A program made the position numbers and the translations under genes. Below the pieces are notes generated by a model, which worked only from the letters and a program-made list of their open reading frames with translations, had not been told where the DNA came from and searched no databases. Shown here one piece after another: positions 34,180-45,999 of a DNA stretch of 64,000 nt. Every line of letters starts with the position of its first letter. The first letter of the stretch is position 1. The DNA comes from Eucommia ulmoides (taxonomy: Eukaryota; Streptophyta; Magnoliopsida; Garryales; Eucommiaceae): NCBI GenBank assembly GCA_016647705.1, contig CM028326.1:15811901-15875900 (forward strand), read 5' to 3'.

Positions 34180-34620
34180 AGTAGATTGACCCAAGTACTT
34201 GGCGACAACTTTCGCCAAAGCTCCACTGGAATCAACAACAGGGATGACAACCATCATTAACTTGCTTGCATCCTAAAATTCCAAATCCAAAGAAAAATTA
34301 ATCACATAAAAAAATGAAAAACAAATGATTAAAAGGTTGGAGCTTAGTTTAAATATGAACAAATTCATGTGGCAAATATGAACAAATTCAATATCTAAAA
34401 CCCAATTTGATGGCAGTGGTGATGAGACTGCGAGATTTTTCCATTCCAATTTCAAGATTTAAAACCCTAAACGTTCAAATCTAAAACCCAAATTCGAAAA
34501 TTTAAAATAAAATGAAATCGTAAGGCAGAGAGCATACCTGAAGGTTTTGAGGTCGGCGCGAGCATCAACAGTGGGTTTTAGATCAAATTACATATGGAAG
34601 ATGGTCCTCATGAGCAAGCC
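34180..34620 (-). pseudogene. Possible two-exon gene fragment captured in H1, unidentified
   Basis: On the minus strand an exon ends CCTTCAG|GTATGC (donor at 34537) and the next starts TTTTAG|GATGCAAG (acceptor at 34273), leaving a 265-base AT-rich intron. Joined, the frame stays open for about 43 codons and reads sensibly (VDARADLKTF..KLMMVVIPVV..ALAKVVAKYLG) before a stop. I do not recognise the protein. An ATG-led frame upstream (near 34640) stops before the exon, so the start is unknown. Good splice sites around a sensible frame favour a captured gene piece; chance cannot be excluded. Confidence 0.4.
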
Positions 34621-35256
34621 AACGCAATTTCTTTGAATTTCTCATGGCGATGGAAAGAGAGAGCGATCACTAGGCATTCAAGAAATTAGGAAAGAAATAA
34701 GGAATTATAATGACAAAAAAAAAAAAAAAAAAAAAAAAAAAAACAGGGTAAAAAAAAATTAAAAAAATTGAGCGAATCCCTCAACTGCAATGAAAAAGGA
34801 ATGAAAAAAGTTAATTAAGATGTTTAAAAATGAAAAAAGAAAACAATATTTATTTATGGAAGTAATTAAAGTTTAATTCAAAGGTTAATTAATTAAATTA
34901 ATTTTTTTAATTAAGGAAATGAGTTAATCATTTGTCCAAAATTGAGTTAATTTCTTTATATTTGTCCTAGTCATCAAATTTATTTAGTCTCGTCAGCAAT
35001 TTTGTTTGTTCTAGTCATATTTTTTGTCCTAATCATAAGTTTATCCTAATCAGCCAAAAAACCATCCTGTTTTATATATATATATATATATATATGGGAA
35101 ATGAGAACACCCCACCGCCTCTCCTTATTCTCCTTAACTATTATTATTTTAAAGTTGCCACATGTCCCACCTTAATACATACCTTATATATATATATATA
35201 TAAAACTTAAAATTGGAAGCCTAAACTTGAGAATGAATGAGAGTACATAAAATTAT

Positions 35257-38200
35257 TTTTCTTGATTCTCATTGATTTCTCTATTTATTATTTTATTTAA
35301 ATGAGTTTAAATATTATGCTTATTCTTAAATATAAGAATTTGGGTGAATTTAATTGTTATTTATAATTAATATAGCGGGTTTAATGAAATTAAAATATTT
35401 TTTATATTTAAAATAATGAGTTTTGCCTTTTAAATAAAAGACAATTTTTAGAATAAATAATAAAAAATCATACTTGAGTTTTTTAATGTAAAAAAAAATA
35501 TTTTTCTTCTTTTAACTTTTTTATTTTTCATATAAGTGTTTATAAAAATGACGGAAAAAAATCGATTTCCATTTTCTCAGTGTAAAAAAATATTTTCCTT
35601 TTTGAACTTTTTATATTTTTTATTTCTCATATAAGGGTTTATAAAAATAATGAAAATAAAAAATGGATTTCATTTTTATGCAATATTTCATATACATGAG
35701 TCCATAACACCATTTTTTCTTGATTCTCCTTGATTTTACTATTCATTATTTTATTTAAATGATTTTAAATACTATGCTTATTCTTAAATATAGGAATTTG
35801 AGTGAATTTAATTGTTATTTATAATTAATATAGTGAGTTTAATGAAATTAAAATATTTTTTATATTTGAAATAATGAGATTTGCCTTTTAAATAAAAGAT
35901 TTTTTTTTAGAATAAAAAATAAAAATGATATTTGAGTTTTTTTAATGTAAAAAAATTATTTTTATTTTTTTAACTTTTATATTTTTTATTTTTCATATAA
36001 GTGTTTATAAAAAATGAAAGAAAAAAAATCGATTTCTCTTTTTTAGTGTAAAAAGAAATATTTTTATTTTTTGAACATTTTGTATTTTTTATTTCTCATA
36101 TAAGGGTTTATAAAAATAATTAAAAAAAAATAGATTTATTTTTTATGTAATATTTCATATACATGAGTTAAAAATGACATTTATATATCATATTATATAA
36201 TCTAATCAGATAACAAAAACTAAAAGTGAAAGCCTAAGCTTTCAAATGAATTAGAGCTCACCAACTCTATTTTCCTTCCTTCTCATAATTTTGAGTACAT
36301 TTTAATTATTGAAATTATTTTTCAATTAATTTTATTGTCATAATTCTACCAATTGAATGCTTTTATATGTGAGCATGTCAAAAGCTTCCATTATTTTATT
36401 ATAATAATCCCACTAAAACCTTTATATTAATTTCACATAACTTCACCAACTATTAGAATTTGGGAGGACTCCAAAATGTTCTCTATATATAAGGATTCTT
36501 TTTTTTTTTTTTTTTTTTTTCATACCATAATTGTACACTCTTTAAAATTGTCTTTATATATATATATATATTCTTCAAACTTTTGCTATTATCAATACCT
36601 TGACAATGTATTTGCCAAAAAATCATCAATTCTTGTCATTCAATTGTAAAACAATAAGTTCGGGTTATGTGAAATTCTTGAAACGAGGATTTCGAAATTG
36701 AGATTGACGTCGAGATCGAAAGAGCCCGATAATAAGGTGACATGTCTATCTAAATATGAGAAATTTATTCATCATATTTATTTTTCTTTGTTTTTTCGAA
36801 TGAAATTTAGGTTCAATTTGTGTATGAAGCTTGAGTTTTCTTTATATATGTGTTTCATTTATTGGCTTAAAGTTTTATTAATATTGTTATTTTATTTTAT
36901 TTTATTTTAGGGAATGAGTACATGATATTATCGAACATCATAGTATGAAATAGAACGATTGATTTTTTATAGATAACTATATAATTAAATTAGGATACCC
37001 TATTACAATGCATAAATTATGAACTAAGTCATATATCTTGAGATTTCATGTATTAAGTAACTTAGCAATAAAATCTGAAATGATGATATTTATTGGATAT
37101 TATTTTATGCAATTTTTAGGGACTCATATTATATTGTGAAAAAAAATCATGTATCTGTAAAAAAAAAAAACTTAAAATTGAAAGAAACAACTCATGGTTT
37201 ATGGAATGTTTACACTAAAAAAAAAATTAACTCAATCATTTTCTTTCATCCAAAAATTTAAAAATTTTTAAATACACCGGACAACTGTAATAATCTGATT
37301 TAATCTATATCTTTGGAATATTACACTTAAGAATGAATAAGATCTCACAATTTTTTTTTTAATTCTCTTTAATTTATCTCTTTTAACATTTTATTTTGTT
37401 TAAATGAGTTTTAAGCATTATCTATCATTAATATAATAATTTTAGTGCCTTTAATTATTATATACTACTACTATATGGTTCAAAGAACTTTAAAAGTTTT
37501 CTTATATTTCAAATAGTGAGATTTTTCATTTAAATAAAAAATTATTTTTTTTATGACAAATAACAAAAAATTATGAATGATTCACTTACTAGACTTTTTA
37601 TTTTTTTAAAATAGCATTTTTTTTCTTCATGTTTTTATATTGTTTGTTTCTCATATAAATGTTGACAAGAGTAATTAAAAAAATATTTTTTATGAAACAA
37701 ATTTCATATACAAAATGAGCTTAAAAATGACAAACAATTGAAAATAACAATTAGAAAATTCATAAACCCACAATTTTTGAACTTTAGTGAAACACTTACT
37801 AAATAAATTCTCATATGAATACTTCACCAAATAATTAAAAAAAATAACTAAATGAAATAGTTTATATATAATAAAATCCCTTATCTTAATTCTCCTTAAT
37901 TTCTCCCTATTTTAACATTTATTTTGTTTAAATGGATTTTAAGCATTATGTATCATTAATTAATATAAAAAATTTAATGAATTTAATTGTTATTTATTAT
38001 TACGGGTTTAAAGAATTTTAAAATTTTTCTTATATTTGGAATAGTGAAAATTTTCATTTAAATAAAGGATTAATTAAACTTTATCTCCCATGTGATTTGA
38101 CCGATTTGCACTTACCCCCCTGTGGTTTGAAAATCGCCACTTACCCCTCCCGTAGTTAGATTTTCAAACCACTTACCTTCTGATATAGGGGGGTAAGTGT

Positions 38201-38340
38201 AACAAATATCTGACCATAAGGGGGTAAGTGACGATTTTCAAACCACAAGGGGATGAAGTGAAAATTGGCTAAACCACAGGGGGTAAAGTGCTATTAACCC
38301 TTAAATAAAAGATATATATATATATATATATAATAAATAA
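35257..38340 (+). repeat. Long direct repeats inside H2
   Basis: A segment starting TTTTTCTTGATTCTC.TTGATTT and running about 440-490 bp occurs at 35257 and 35707, with two more divergent versions starting near 37345 and 37871. All include ATTTTATTTAAATGA and a GAATTTAATTGTTATTTAT block. The segment 36200-36650 has a relative at about 39890-40270. Confidence 0.65.
38067..38300. mobile_element. Mutator-type MITE inside H2
   Basis: A 234-bp inverted-repeat element (GGATTAATTAAACTTTATC on the left, GGTAAAGTGCTATTAACCC on the right) with exact 9-bp TSD TTAAATAAA (38058-38066, 38301-38309). The interior repeats GTGGTTTGAAAATCG..CTTACCCC in both orientations. The 9-base target is identical to that of FB2. 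Confidence 0.88.
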
Positions 38341-39136
38341 CAAAAAACCATGAATGACTCACTTACTAGACTTTTTATTTAAATTTTTTTCATAATTTTT
38401 TATTCTTCGTTTCTCATATAAGTGTTGATAAAAGTAATTAATTTTTTTTTATGCAACCAATTTCATATCATATCATAGAAGAGAACCTAAAAGTAGAAGC
38501 TCAAGCCTTCAAATAAATTAGATCTCTCCAACATTTTTTTCTTTCTTTCTTGAGATTTTGAGTATATTGAATTATTAAAAGTGTTTTTTTAATTAATTTC
38601 ATTGTCATAATTCCACTAATTAAATTTAGTTTTTAAAATTGAGTTTTAACTATTCATTGTCTATTCCTCTTCCTTTTATATTAACGTTCCAACTTTTTGA
38701 GATTTCATCAACACAATTTTTCTTATTTATCAGCATTTTGGGTATATTTAAATTACTAAGAATATTTGTTAATTAATTTCATTTAAATAATTTGAACACA
38801 CACATTTATTTAAAATTAAAATTATGTTGAACTAAAATTTTATCGTTTCATCAAACATTAAAAAAGACTTTTTAATTTCCACACCCAAAAGTAAACTATT
38901 CATAATGCTAACTGAAAACAAATATTATAAAATAGAAAAAAAAAATCAAACACTGCAAAATAACATATAATTCATCCACTGAAATAAAAATAAAATAAAA
39001 TAACAATACATACCCCACTAACTAAAACAAAATATTTTTCCAAAAACAATATGTATAAAATTATATTTGAATAAATCAAATAAAATACATGTAAAAATTA
39101 TTTCAAAACTCGCGCTTAGCGCGGGTCTAAACTAGT

Positions 39137-40280
39137 ACTAATATATAAAAATGGAAGGAGAGAGAAGCTTTTAATGAGGTTTGAGAATGACTCCTTTAAG
39201 CTTTTTGGTAAGTTTTGATTTTATTTTTCATTAATTATTATCACCTCATACTAAGTACTTATGTTTTTTTTTTTTCCTTTTTCTTTTTTCATCAATATGC
39301 CTCCTCCAAGTCTTTTGAAAACTTCACAAAAAAAAAAAAAATAATAATATTAAAATATATAGTTATTTTTAATTTCAAAAAATAATTATAATTATAAATA
39401 GAAAATTCACAAACCTAATATTTTTTAACCGAGTGAAAGTATTAGTAAATAAAATCTCATATGAAAACTTCACCAAATAATCTAAAAAAAAAATTAAATT
39501 AAACAACTTATATATGAAGTGTAATTAAATTTTATAGATAAAAAATATTTAATTTTTAGAGTAATTTTAAATTTAAAAATTTCAGCAGCAAATACTCTTT
39601 ACGTACTAAAAAAACACGAAACACTATCGTTTGATCCCAAAAGTTAAAAAAAAAAAAAAGAAGAAGAAGAAGAAGTTAGAATAGAAAATGTATTATATAA
39701 ATCAACAATTTTTAATACTCATAATAATTTCAAATTCTAAAAATTCAGCACAAAGTACTTTTTAAATACTAAAAAAATGTAGCAACCATCATTTGATCCC
39801 AAAAGTATTAAAAAAAATTTATAAATATATTTACATAAACAGAATTTAAAAACCAAAATTGTAATTCTTTTAAGAGGGTTATAAAAGTAATTTTTTAAAT
39901 GAATGGGAGTTCACCAATTCTATTTTATTTATTTCACATAAATTTGAGTATATTCTAATTACTAGAAGTATTTTTTATTTGATTTTATTATCATAATTCT
40001 ACCAATTTAATACTTTTAATGTGTGAGTATGTCAAAAGTTTTCAGTCATTTTGTTGTCATAATTCCATTAAAAGCATATAATGCCACTAAATGTTAAAAT
40101 TTGAGAGGATTCCAAAATACTCTCTATATAAGTATTCTTTTCTTTTCACCTCGTAATTGGACATACTTTAAAATTGTCTAAATTTTTATTATTCTTTTGC
40201 TTATTCTTTGCACTTTTGCTATTATCAATACATTGCCAATGTATATGTCAAGAATTTGTCAACATCTTGCAAGCTTCGCA
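39137..40280 (+). mobile_element. Helitron-related segment H3
   Basis: It starts ACTAATATATAAAAATGGAAGG, which looks like a Helitron 5' region, directly after the end of H2. 39890-40270 is similar to 36200-36650 of H2. It meets family C LTR sequence again at about 40275. Its own 3' hairpin is not obvious, so the limits are approximate. Confidence 0.45.
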
Positions 40281-40496
40281 TATTACACTTAACACCTCAA
40301 AATTCTTAAGTAATTCCTATCAAACCCAATAATTACACTTTTTTCCCCAAACTTAACAAATACTTATTATAAATTTTAATAATTCCCAAAAATTATCACG
40401 TATATATTTATACCCAAATTTACAAAATTGTTCCAAAAATTTTGAACTTATATGAAAATAAAATTTTCCAAAAATATAAATTTTTAGGGTATTACA

Positions 40497-40615
40497 CTAT
40501 CCATACTAAGCATGTCATCTACATATAAACATACAATAACGTAACATGACTCAATTGTCATAATGTAGACACAATTGTCACATTCATTGAGCTTAAAATT
40601 ATTTGACAATATAAC
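40497..40615 (-). pseudogene. K1 reverse transcriptase fragment with YVDD
   Basis: This 119-base piece carries the copia catalytic site YVDD (40525-40514, minus strand), preceded by CVYIM and VIVCLYVDDM-type residues. Insertions bound it on both sides: G3 on the left with TSD CTATC and the family C solo LTR on the right with TSD ATAAC. Confidence 0.92.
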
Positions 40616-42460
40616 TGTAACGGTCTGGTTTCCCAGAGCTATTACTCGGTTTCTTCTATGGAGAATTCCATCACGAAAATTTTACCGTTTATAAATAAAT
40701 CAGTATTACAATTAAATTTGCTCTGATACCACCTGTAATGACCTGGTTTCCTAGGGCCGTCACTTGATTTTTTCACTTGGAGAATTACTATTAAAATCGA
40801 TTGACCGAATTTTTACTCTAAAAATCGAGTAAATTTTATAATGCAACGGCGACAAGAAGTTAATAATTCTTTTTATAAAAATATTTTAATTTACAATGTG
40901 GCGGCGATAATTATAATTATAGAATTTATAATTTGTCAATTTATCGATTGATTTTACAACGGTGAATAATAAATACAGTTGTTACAAATTTAAATAGGAA
41001 TTCAACTAAATTTCCTTATTAAGGGTTCATCATCCAGATCAACAGGGGAATATTAATATATTCAATGTATTGATTTATCATGCACGCGTTAATATAGAGT
41101 GATAATATTGATTGAGTTATTAATATCAAATAATATTATGGATAATACATAAGTAGATGTAGCGATGCATGGAATGGAGTTTGACGGTATTGAATTATAG
41201 GTGACTTTTGATTTCAGGACCCTACATAGAAAACAATTGTTCTAGAATCGAGTGTTACTAACATGACTGTGCGGTGCATTATGAATTATTATTGTTTTGA
41301 ATGAAATTTCGAGGACAAAATTTATTTAAGGGGGGTAGATTGTAATATCCTGAAAATTTATATTTTTGAAAAACGTTATTTTTATATAAGTTTAAAAATT
41401 TTGGGACGATTTTGTAAATTTAGGTTTGAATATATACGTGATAATTTTTGGGAATTATTAAAATTTATAATAAGTATTTGTTAAGTTTGGGGGAGAAAGT
41501 GTAATTATTGGGTTTAATAGGAATTATTTAAGAATTGTGGAGTGTTAAGTATAATATGCGAAGCTTGCTTGGGAAGCCACCTATTTGTGGCCGAAAATTA
41601 AAAAGGAAAAAAAGGGAAGAGGGTTATTAAAATAGATTATTTTATAACGTTATGCAGATCAAGTAGATTTTTAAATATGAAAAATGGTTTTTATTATCCG
41701 AATATGCCATAATTGTTTTCTCGTCAGGCAGGCATGTTCTGCGAGATGTGGATTACCTGTCAAGAAAGACCTGCATGGGGAATATATTTTGTTACCTGTC
41801 AAGCAAGTTCTGCAGGGCGGATATTTGTTGTTATCTGTCAGGCAAATTCTGCAGAGTAGATATTTGTTATTACTTGTCAAGCAAGTCCTACATGGTGGAT
41901 ATTTGTTGTTACCTGTCGAGTAAGTCCTGCAGGGTAGATATATGTTGAGCTGTCAGCAGTGCAAATCCTGCAGGTGGCTGCCCCTACTATTGGAGATATT
42001 AAATGGTCCTGGTACTGATAGCCACCTTAGATGGCACAGTCGTATAAGATAAGGTATTGTCGTAACTCTCGATCGTGAGGTAAACGATCCTATGTTTGGT
42101 AAGAAAATATGTTATTTTATTATATACAAGTGAATTGACTAGTGGATTTAAATTCGGTCGTTCTGTTACGATGATATTTTTGTTGAGATTTAAATACGGC
42201 CCAATGTGGCTACATTTTATTGGAAAATAGATTTGGATAAAAATACTTGATCCATAAAATATTTTTATACTATAAAGACAGTACACCGATAAAAATAATT
42301 TAGATAGATATTGGTCCACAACTAACGTGAAGTGGAGTTGGAGTGTGGGGTTAATAATAAGACTAGTGGGAGCCAATTGTTACATGTGAATGTTAACTTG
42401 AAATTTTAAACTTCCATAAAAATAACGTTTTCCAAAAATATAAATTTTTAAGGTATTACA
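40616..42460 (-). mobile_element. Rearranged solo LTR of family C in K1 reverse transcriptase
   Basis: The TSD is ATAAC on both sides (40611-40615, 42461-42465), exact. Outer ends are those of a minus-strand family C LTR. The middle is a mosaic: 41156-41339 reads as a plus-strand G2-like internal end with purine tract, 41340-41640 as a plus-strand LTR start, and 41640-42330 as a Tekay-type U5 segment with hairpin array. An insertion or template-switch into the LTR is the simplest reading. Confidence 0.8.
41715..41985 (+). repeat. Hairpin array in the mosaic LTR
   Basis: Six units of about 42 bp (TTACCTGTCAAGCAAGTCC, TGCAGGGTGGATATTTGTTG) follow one another. Three frames appear open across it on the plus strand and one on the minus because the unit length is a multiple of three; the resulting repeats are not a credible protein. 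Confidence 0.85.
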
Positions 42461-42465
42461 ATAAC

Positions 42466-42900
42466 ATTGCCAAATTTCTCATGCCATTGTTTTGGCACTT
42501 GTTTTAATCCATACAAGGATTATACAAGTCGACATACTTTATTCTCTTTTCTAGGAAACATAAACCCTTCTAGTTGTTCCATATAGATTTTTTCATCTAA
42601 TTCACTATTCAAGAAAGCAGTTTTAACATCCATTTGATATATCTCAAGATTATGAATAGTTACTATTTCTATTAACATACGTATAGATGTGATTCTTGTT
42701 ACTAGTGAATAAGTATAAAAATAATCTATACCATTTATCTGCTTGTAACCTTTAGTTACAAATCTTGTTTTATATTTATCAATTGATCCATCTACTTTTA
42801 TTTATTTTTAGTAAAGATCTATTTACACCCTAGTGGTTTTGTTCCAGATGGAAGATCTACTAGTGGGACCATGTATAATTTTGAAGGATGGACTCAATTT
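42466..42900 (-). pseudogene. K1 reverse transcriptase N-terminal part
   Basis: Reading minus from about 42900, copia blocks are visible through frequent stops: KEAVNSKIESI, NYTWS, a degraded KAR.VTKGY block, then MDVKTAFLNGEL-like and EEIYMEQPEGF-like segments, and KQ.P..WHEK next to the solo LTR. The protein continues at 40615. Confidence 0.8.
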
Positions 42901-43980
42901 TACTATTCACAGCCTCTTTCCAAATAGAGGCTTCAGGCGTAGACATAGCCTCCCCAAAGTTTGAGGTTCATATCCTATCATATAGGTATAAAAATCAGGA
43001 TCAAAAGATTTTAAAACTTTTATCATTTTATTACGTTTAGGTTCAATCTCATCCTCATGGGAATTACTAGAAGTAGTATCAATTGTTCTCTTTAAAGAAC
43101 TCAACTCAATAGAAGTCTTGCAAGGAAACACATTCTCAAAGAATAATGCATTCCTCGATTCAATAATCGTATTCTCGTGCAAATTTTCAATTTTTGATTT
43201 ATGAATAAAAAATTGATATGTGCTACTATTTTGTACATATCCAATGAATACACAATCAATAGTTTTTGGTCTTATTTTAGAATCTGAAAGCATAACTTTT
43301 GTAAGACACGCCCACACTTTTAATTATGAATATGAAGGCTTTCTTTCTTTCCACAATTCATTAGGGGTCTTTTCTAATTTTTTGTGAGGTAATTTGTTTA
43401 AAACAAAATTCACTTTTAAAACAGTCTCCCCTCCATAAGTTCTAAGGTAGACCAGAACTTATTAACAAAGAGTTAATCATTTCTTTTAAAGTTCTGTTCT
43501 TTCTTTCAACAACTTCATTTTGCTGAGGTGAATAAGGTGTTGTAGTTTGGTGGATTATTCCATATTGTGCACAAAACTCACCAAAAGGTAAAACATATTC
43601 TCTACCTCTATCACTACGCAACATTTTAATTTTTTTGTTAAATTGTTTTTCAACTTCAGTCTTATAATGTAGAAACATGTCTAATGTTTCATCTTTACTT
43701 CTTAAAAGATAAATATAATAATATCTTGTATAATCATCAATAAAAGTAACAACGTACTTTTTCCCTATTCTAGTGTATACAAATTTTAAACCGCAAACAT
43801 CTGTGTACACTAACTCTAGAGGTTCACTTTTCTGTTCAATTGAAAGAAAAGAAGTTCGAGTCAATTTTGACTCCGCACAAGTCTCACATTTGTGACTTGT
43901 ATTATCTTGACATTTTGGAATTAAATTCATATTAATTAATTTATGTAAAGTATCATAATTAACATATCATAAATGACCAT
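42901..43980 (-). pseudogene. K1 integrase
   Basis: The best piece is 43930-43442 (162 codons). CETCAESK is the end of the zinc-binding motif; its two His are lost upstream. The catalytic core has VYTDVCG (first Asp), RSDRGREY (second Asp) and NEVVERKNRTL (Glu), so the D-D-E triad is still readable. Frames break after SSGLP. 43317-42907 has the LR.KTIDCVFIGY-type C-terminal part with some loss. Confidence 0.9.
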
Positions 43981-44084
43981 GCCACACATCCAAAGACTCA
44001 ATCATATAAGCAGAAGAAGTACAGGTTTTATTATTATAGTTATTTTTTGGGATTACAATCATCACATTAAGCTTGAAAAAGTCT

Positions 44085-44405
44085 TCATTTCATATAGCTT
44101 TTTCCCACATACATCCCATTCTTAGTAAGTACAAACTTATCATATTCAAACACTAGCCTAAAAGCCTCCTTACTCAGCAACAATTCAAAAATCAGATTCT
44201 TACAAATATCTGGTACATGCAGTACATCGTTCAGGGTAAGTTCCTTACCAGTTGTCATTTTCAACACAACCTTTTCCTATCCTTCAACCTTAGAAGTTGA
44301 AGAGTTCCCCATATAGAGTTTTTCCCCAGATTCCAATGGCTGATAAATGGTAAACATCTTCTTATCAAAGTATATGTGGCGGGTAGCACCAATATCCACA
44401 TACCA
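44085..44405 (-). pseudogene. K1 protease and link to integrase
   Basis: WYVDIGATRH (about 44400) is the active-site region; D-T-G has become D-I-G. GKELTLNDVLHVPDICKNLI and LTKNGMYVGKSYM follow, standard copia blocks between protease and integrase. A stop separates two overlapping frames near 44280. Confidence 0.85.
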
Positions 44406-45407
44406 TTATCTGAGATTGTTAACGAGGTTGACTTCAGATACAACCGTTGACAAATTCATCTCGGAAACCTCATCAGTAAGGTGTTCCACTTCAGTCACAT
44501 GAGCCTGAGTTTTAGGCTTCTTTCCTTTTGGTACAGTTCTCTTGTGAAAATCTTGAGCACGATGTCCCATCTTGCCACAAGTATAGTAGTTGTCCTTGAA
44601 CTTTTTGTTTGCAGCTCCATTATTCGAGCTTGATTTAATTTGCTTTATCTTCTTGTGAGATTCTATGACATGGGCTTTTGACATCATAGAATTATGACGC
44701 TCATGTTTAGAAGAGATATGATTTTCTTCTTCGATTCTCAATTTGATAACCAAGTTTTCAAGAACCATCTCATTTCTTTTATGTTTGAGATAATTGTTGA
44801 AGTCACCCCATGATAATGACCACTTCTCAATCACAGCTGCCACTTGAAATGACTCACTAAGAGCCATTTCTTCAGCATAAATGTTATGCAAAAGGACATG
44901 GAGCTCTTCAGTTTGACTGATGACTATCCTCGAGTCCACAATTTTGTAGTCTAGAAATCTTCCGACTATGAATTTCTTAGTCCCAACATCTTCCGTTTTG
45001 TGATTTTTCTCCAGGGACCATCATAGTTCTTTTGTCGTCGTGACCACATAATACACATTGTCGAGTGTATTACTCAGTCTATTCAGGATATAGTTCTTGC
45101 ATATGAAATCATAATGTTTTCTTGCATCAAAAACAACAACAGTCTGAGTGTCAGACTGTCCAGTTATGGCAGGAGCATTCTTGCGGAGGAATTTTGCCAA
45201 GTTCAATGTTGTCAGGTAGAATAACATCTTCTGCTCCCATTTCTTGAAGAAGCGTCCATCAAACTTCTCAGACTTTTCTCTACGTGGAGTCGGCATAGGA
45301 TGCACAACAGGTGCAAGTACAACAGGTGGTGCAACACCTTGATTAGCAACCGCAACAACAGTAACAGTAACATCATTTGAAGACATTTCTCTTGTAAGAA
45401 AACACAA
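44406..45407 (-). pseudogene. K1 gag
   Basis: Two long pieces in one frame (45407-45021 and 44939-44406) are separated by a short gap with stops. The first has the KFDGRFFKKWEQKMLFYLTTL segment of copia gag. The second has the SWGDFNNYLKHKR region and a zinc knuckle read as YTCGKMGHRAQDF, in which the first and last Cys of CCHC are lost. Gag would package the RNA. The ATG at 45407 or the internal one (M-S-S-N) is a plausible start. Confidence 0.88.
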
Positions 45408-45999
45408 ATAAAAATATAAGAAACTTTATTACTGGATTGTTTTTCAAACAAAATTAGAATTGTTAAAATAATTTTGAAAATTTGTTTTTAGATTGTTTGT
45501 ATATTTAGTTAGAAATTAATTAAATAATTAAACACTTAATTATTTAATCAATTATTAATTGAAAAATAAATATAAAGAAGAAACAATTCTAATTTTTTTA
45601 TTACATAAACATTCCAGATAACATTACAAGAAAAGTAATACAATCAAAATAGTAAAAGAGAAAAAAGAAAACTTGCCGTAAAATAAGAAAACAAACAGAA
45701 ATAGATTACTTACTATGTAATAACGAGAAATAGAAACTGAAATACTAGAATAGAAAATCGAGGTAATCGTTTGACGATTTGTCCTTAAAGAAGATTTCGT
45801 CCCCGCTAAGTGCTTATAGTTGAATGAATGTCTACCTCCTAGGATACAACAATCACACTACTACTGGTACCAATAATAGAAATCAGAAGCCGGGCGAACA
45901 GAAAAAGTGTAGAATTCTCTCAAGAACTGTCTCAAAAACAAGAACAACGTAGACAAGAAAACATAATGCAATGCAACTTATGGGATGCCTAATGCTGAT

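Larger units (their letters stand above)
33000..35090 (-). mobile_element. Helitron H1 (non-autonomous), 3' end at 33000
   Basis: Read on the minus strand it ends with an 8-bp hairpin, CCCGTGCC-TTCA-GGCACGGG (33030-33011), then TTATACA and CTAG, next to a T. That is the classic Helitron 3' terminus. The 5' end is less certain; the TATATAAAACAGGATGG sequence on the minus strand near 35055-35090 looks right. It has no Rep/helicase frame. It contains a zinc-finger fragment, a possible two-exon gene fragment and a possible MITE. A second hairpin at 33382-33404 (GCACGTGC..CACGTGC) could be a relic of another Helitron end. Confidence 0.7.
35180..39135 (+). mobile_element. Helitron H2 (non-autonomous), 3' end at 39135
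   Basis: It ends with the hairpin CGCGC-TTA-GCGCG (39111-39123), then GGTCTAAACTAG next to T (39136), a canonical plus-strand Helitron 3' terminus. The 5' edge is placed near the TATATATAAAACTTAAAATTGG at 35180-35210 by similarity to starts of related elements, and is uncertain. No Rep/helicase is encoded. Most of it is AT-rich, with long internal repeats and a Mutator-type MITE. Confidence 0.65.
29539..40496 (-). mobile_element. Non-coding gypsy-type element G3 (family C) in K1 reverse transcriptase
   Basis: The TSD is CTATC on both sides (29534-29538, 40497-40501), exact. On the minus strand the 5' LTR is 40496-31804, inflated by Helitrons; then a TGGTATCAGAG site (31801-31791), a short interior (31790-30291) and a truncated 3' LTR (30290-29539). 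The LTR begins TGTAATACCCTAAAAATTTA on the minus strand. The interior lacks pol and shares segments with G2. The K1 reading frame continues on either side. Confidence 0.88.
31804..40496 (-). repeat. 5' LTR of G3, hosting the Helitron cluster
   Basis: LTR sequence is clear at 31804-32830 and at about 40280-40496. It is split by the Helitrons (33000-39135) and by further Helitron-related sequence (39137-40280). Confidence 0.75.

Noticed and set aside
33000..39135. A single Helitron from 33000 to 39135
   Set aside because: Both edges have 3'-type termini (hairpin then CTAG), in opposite orientations, which one Helitron cannot have.
41671..41948. Repeat protein of about 70-80 residues (LLPVKQVLQGGY pattern)
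   Set aside because: The repeat unit is the DNA hairpin array with a period divisible by three; three frames are open at once and no known repeat family fits.
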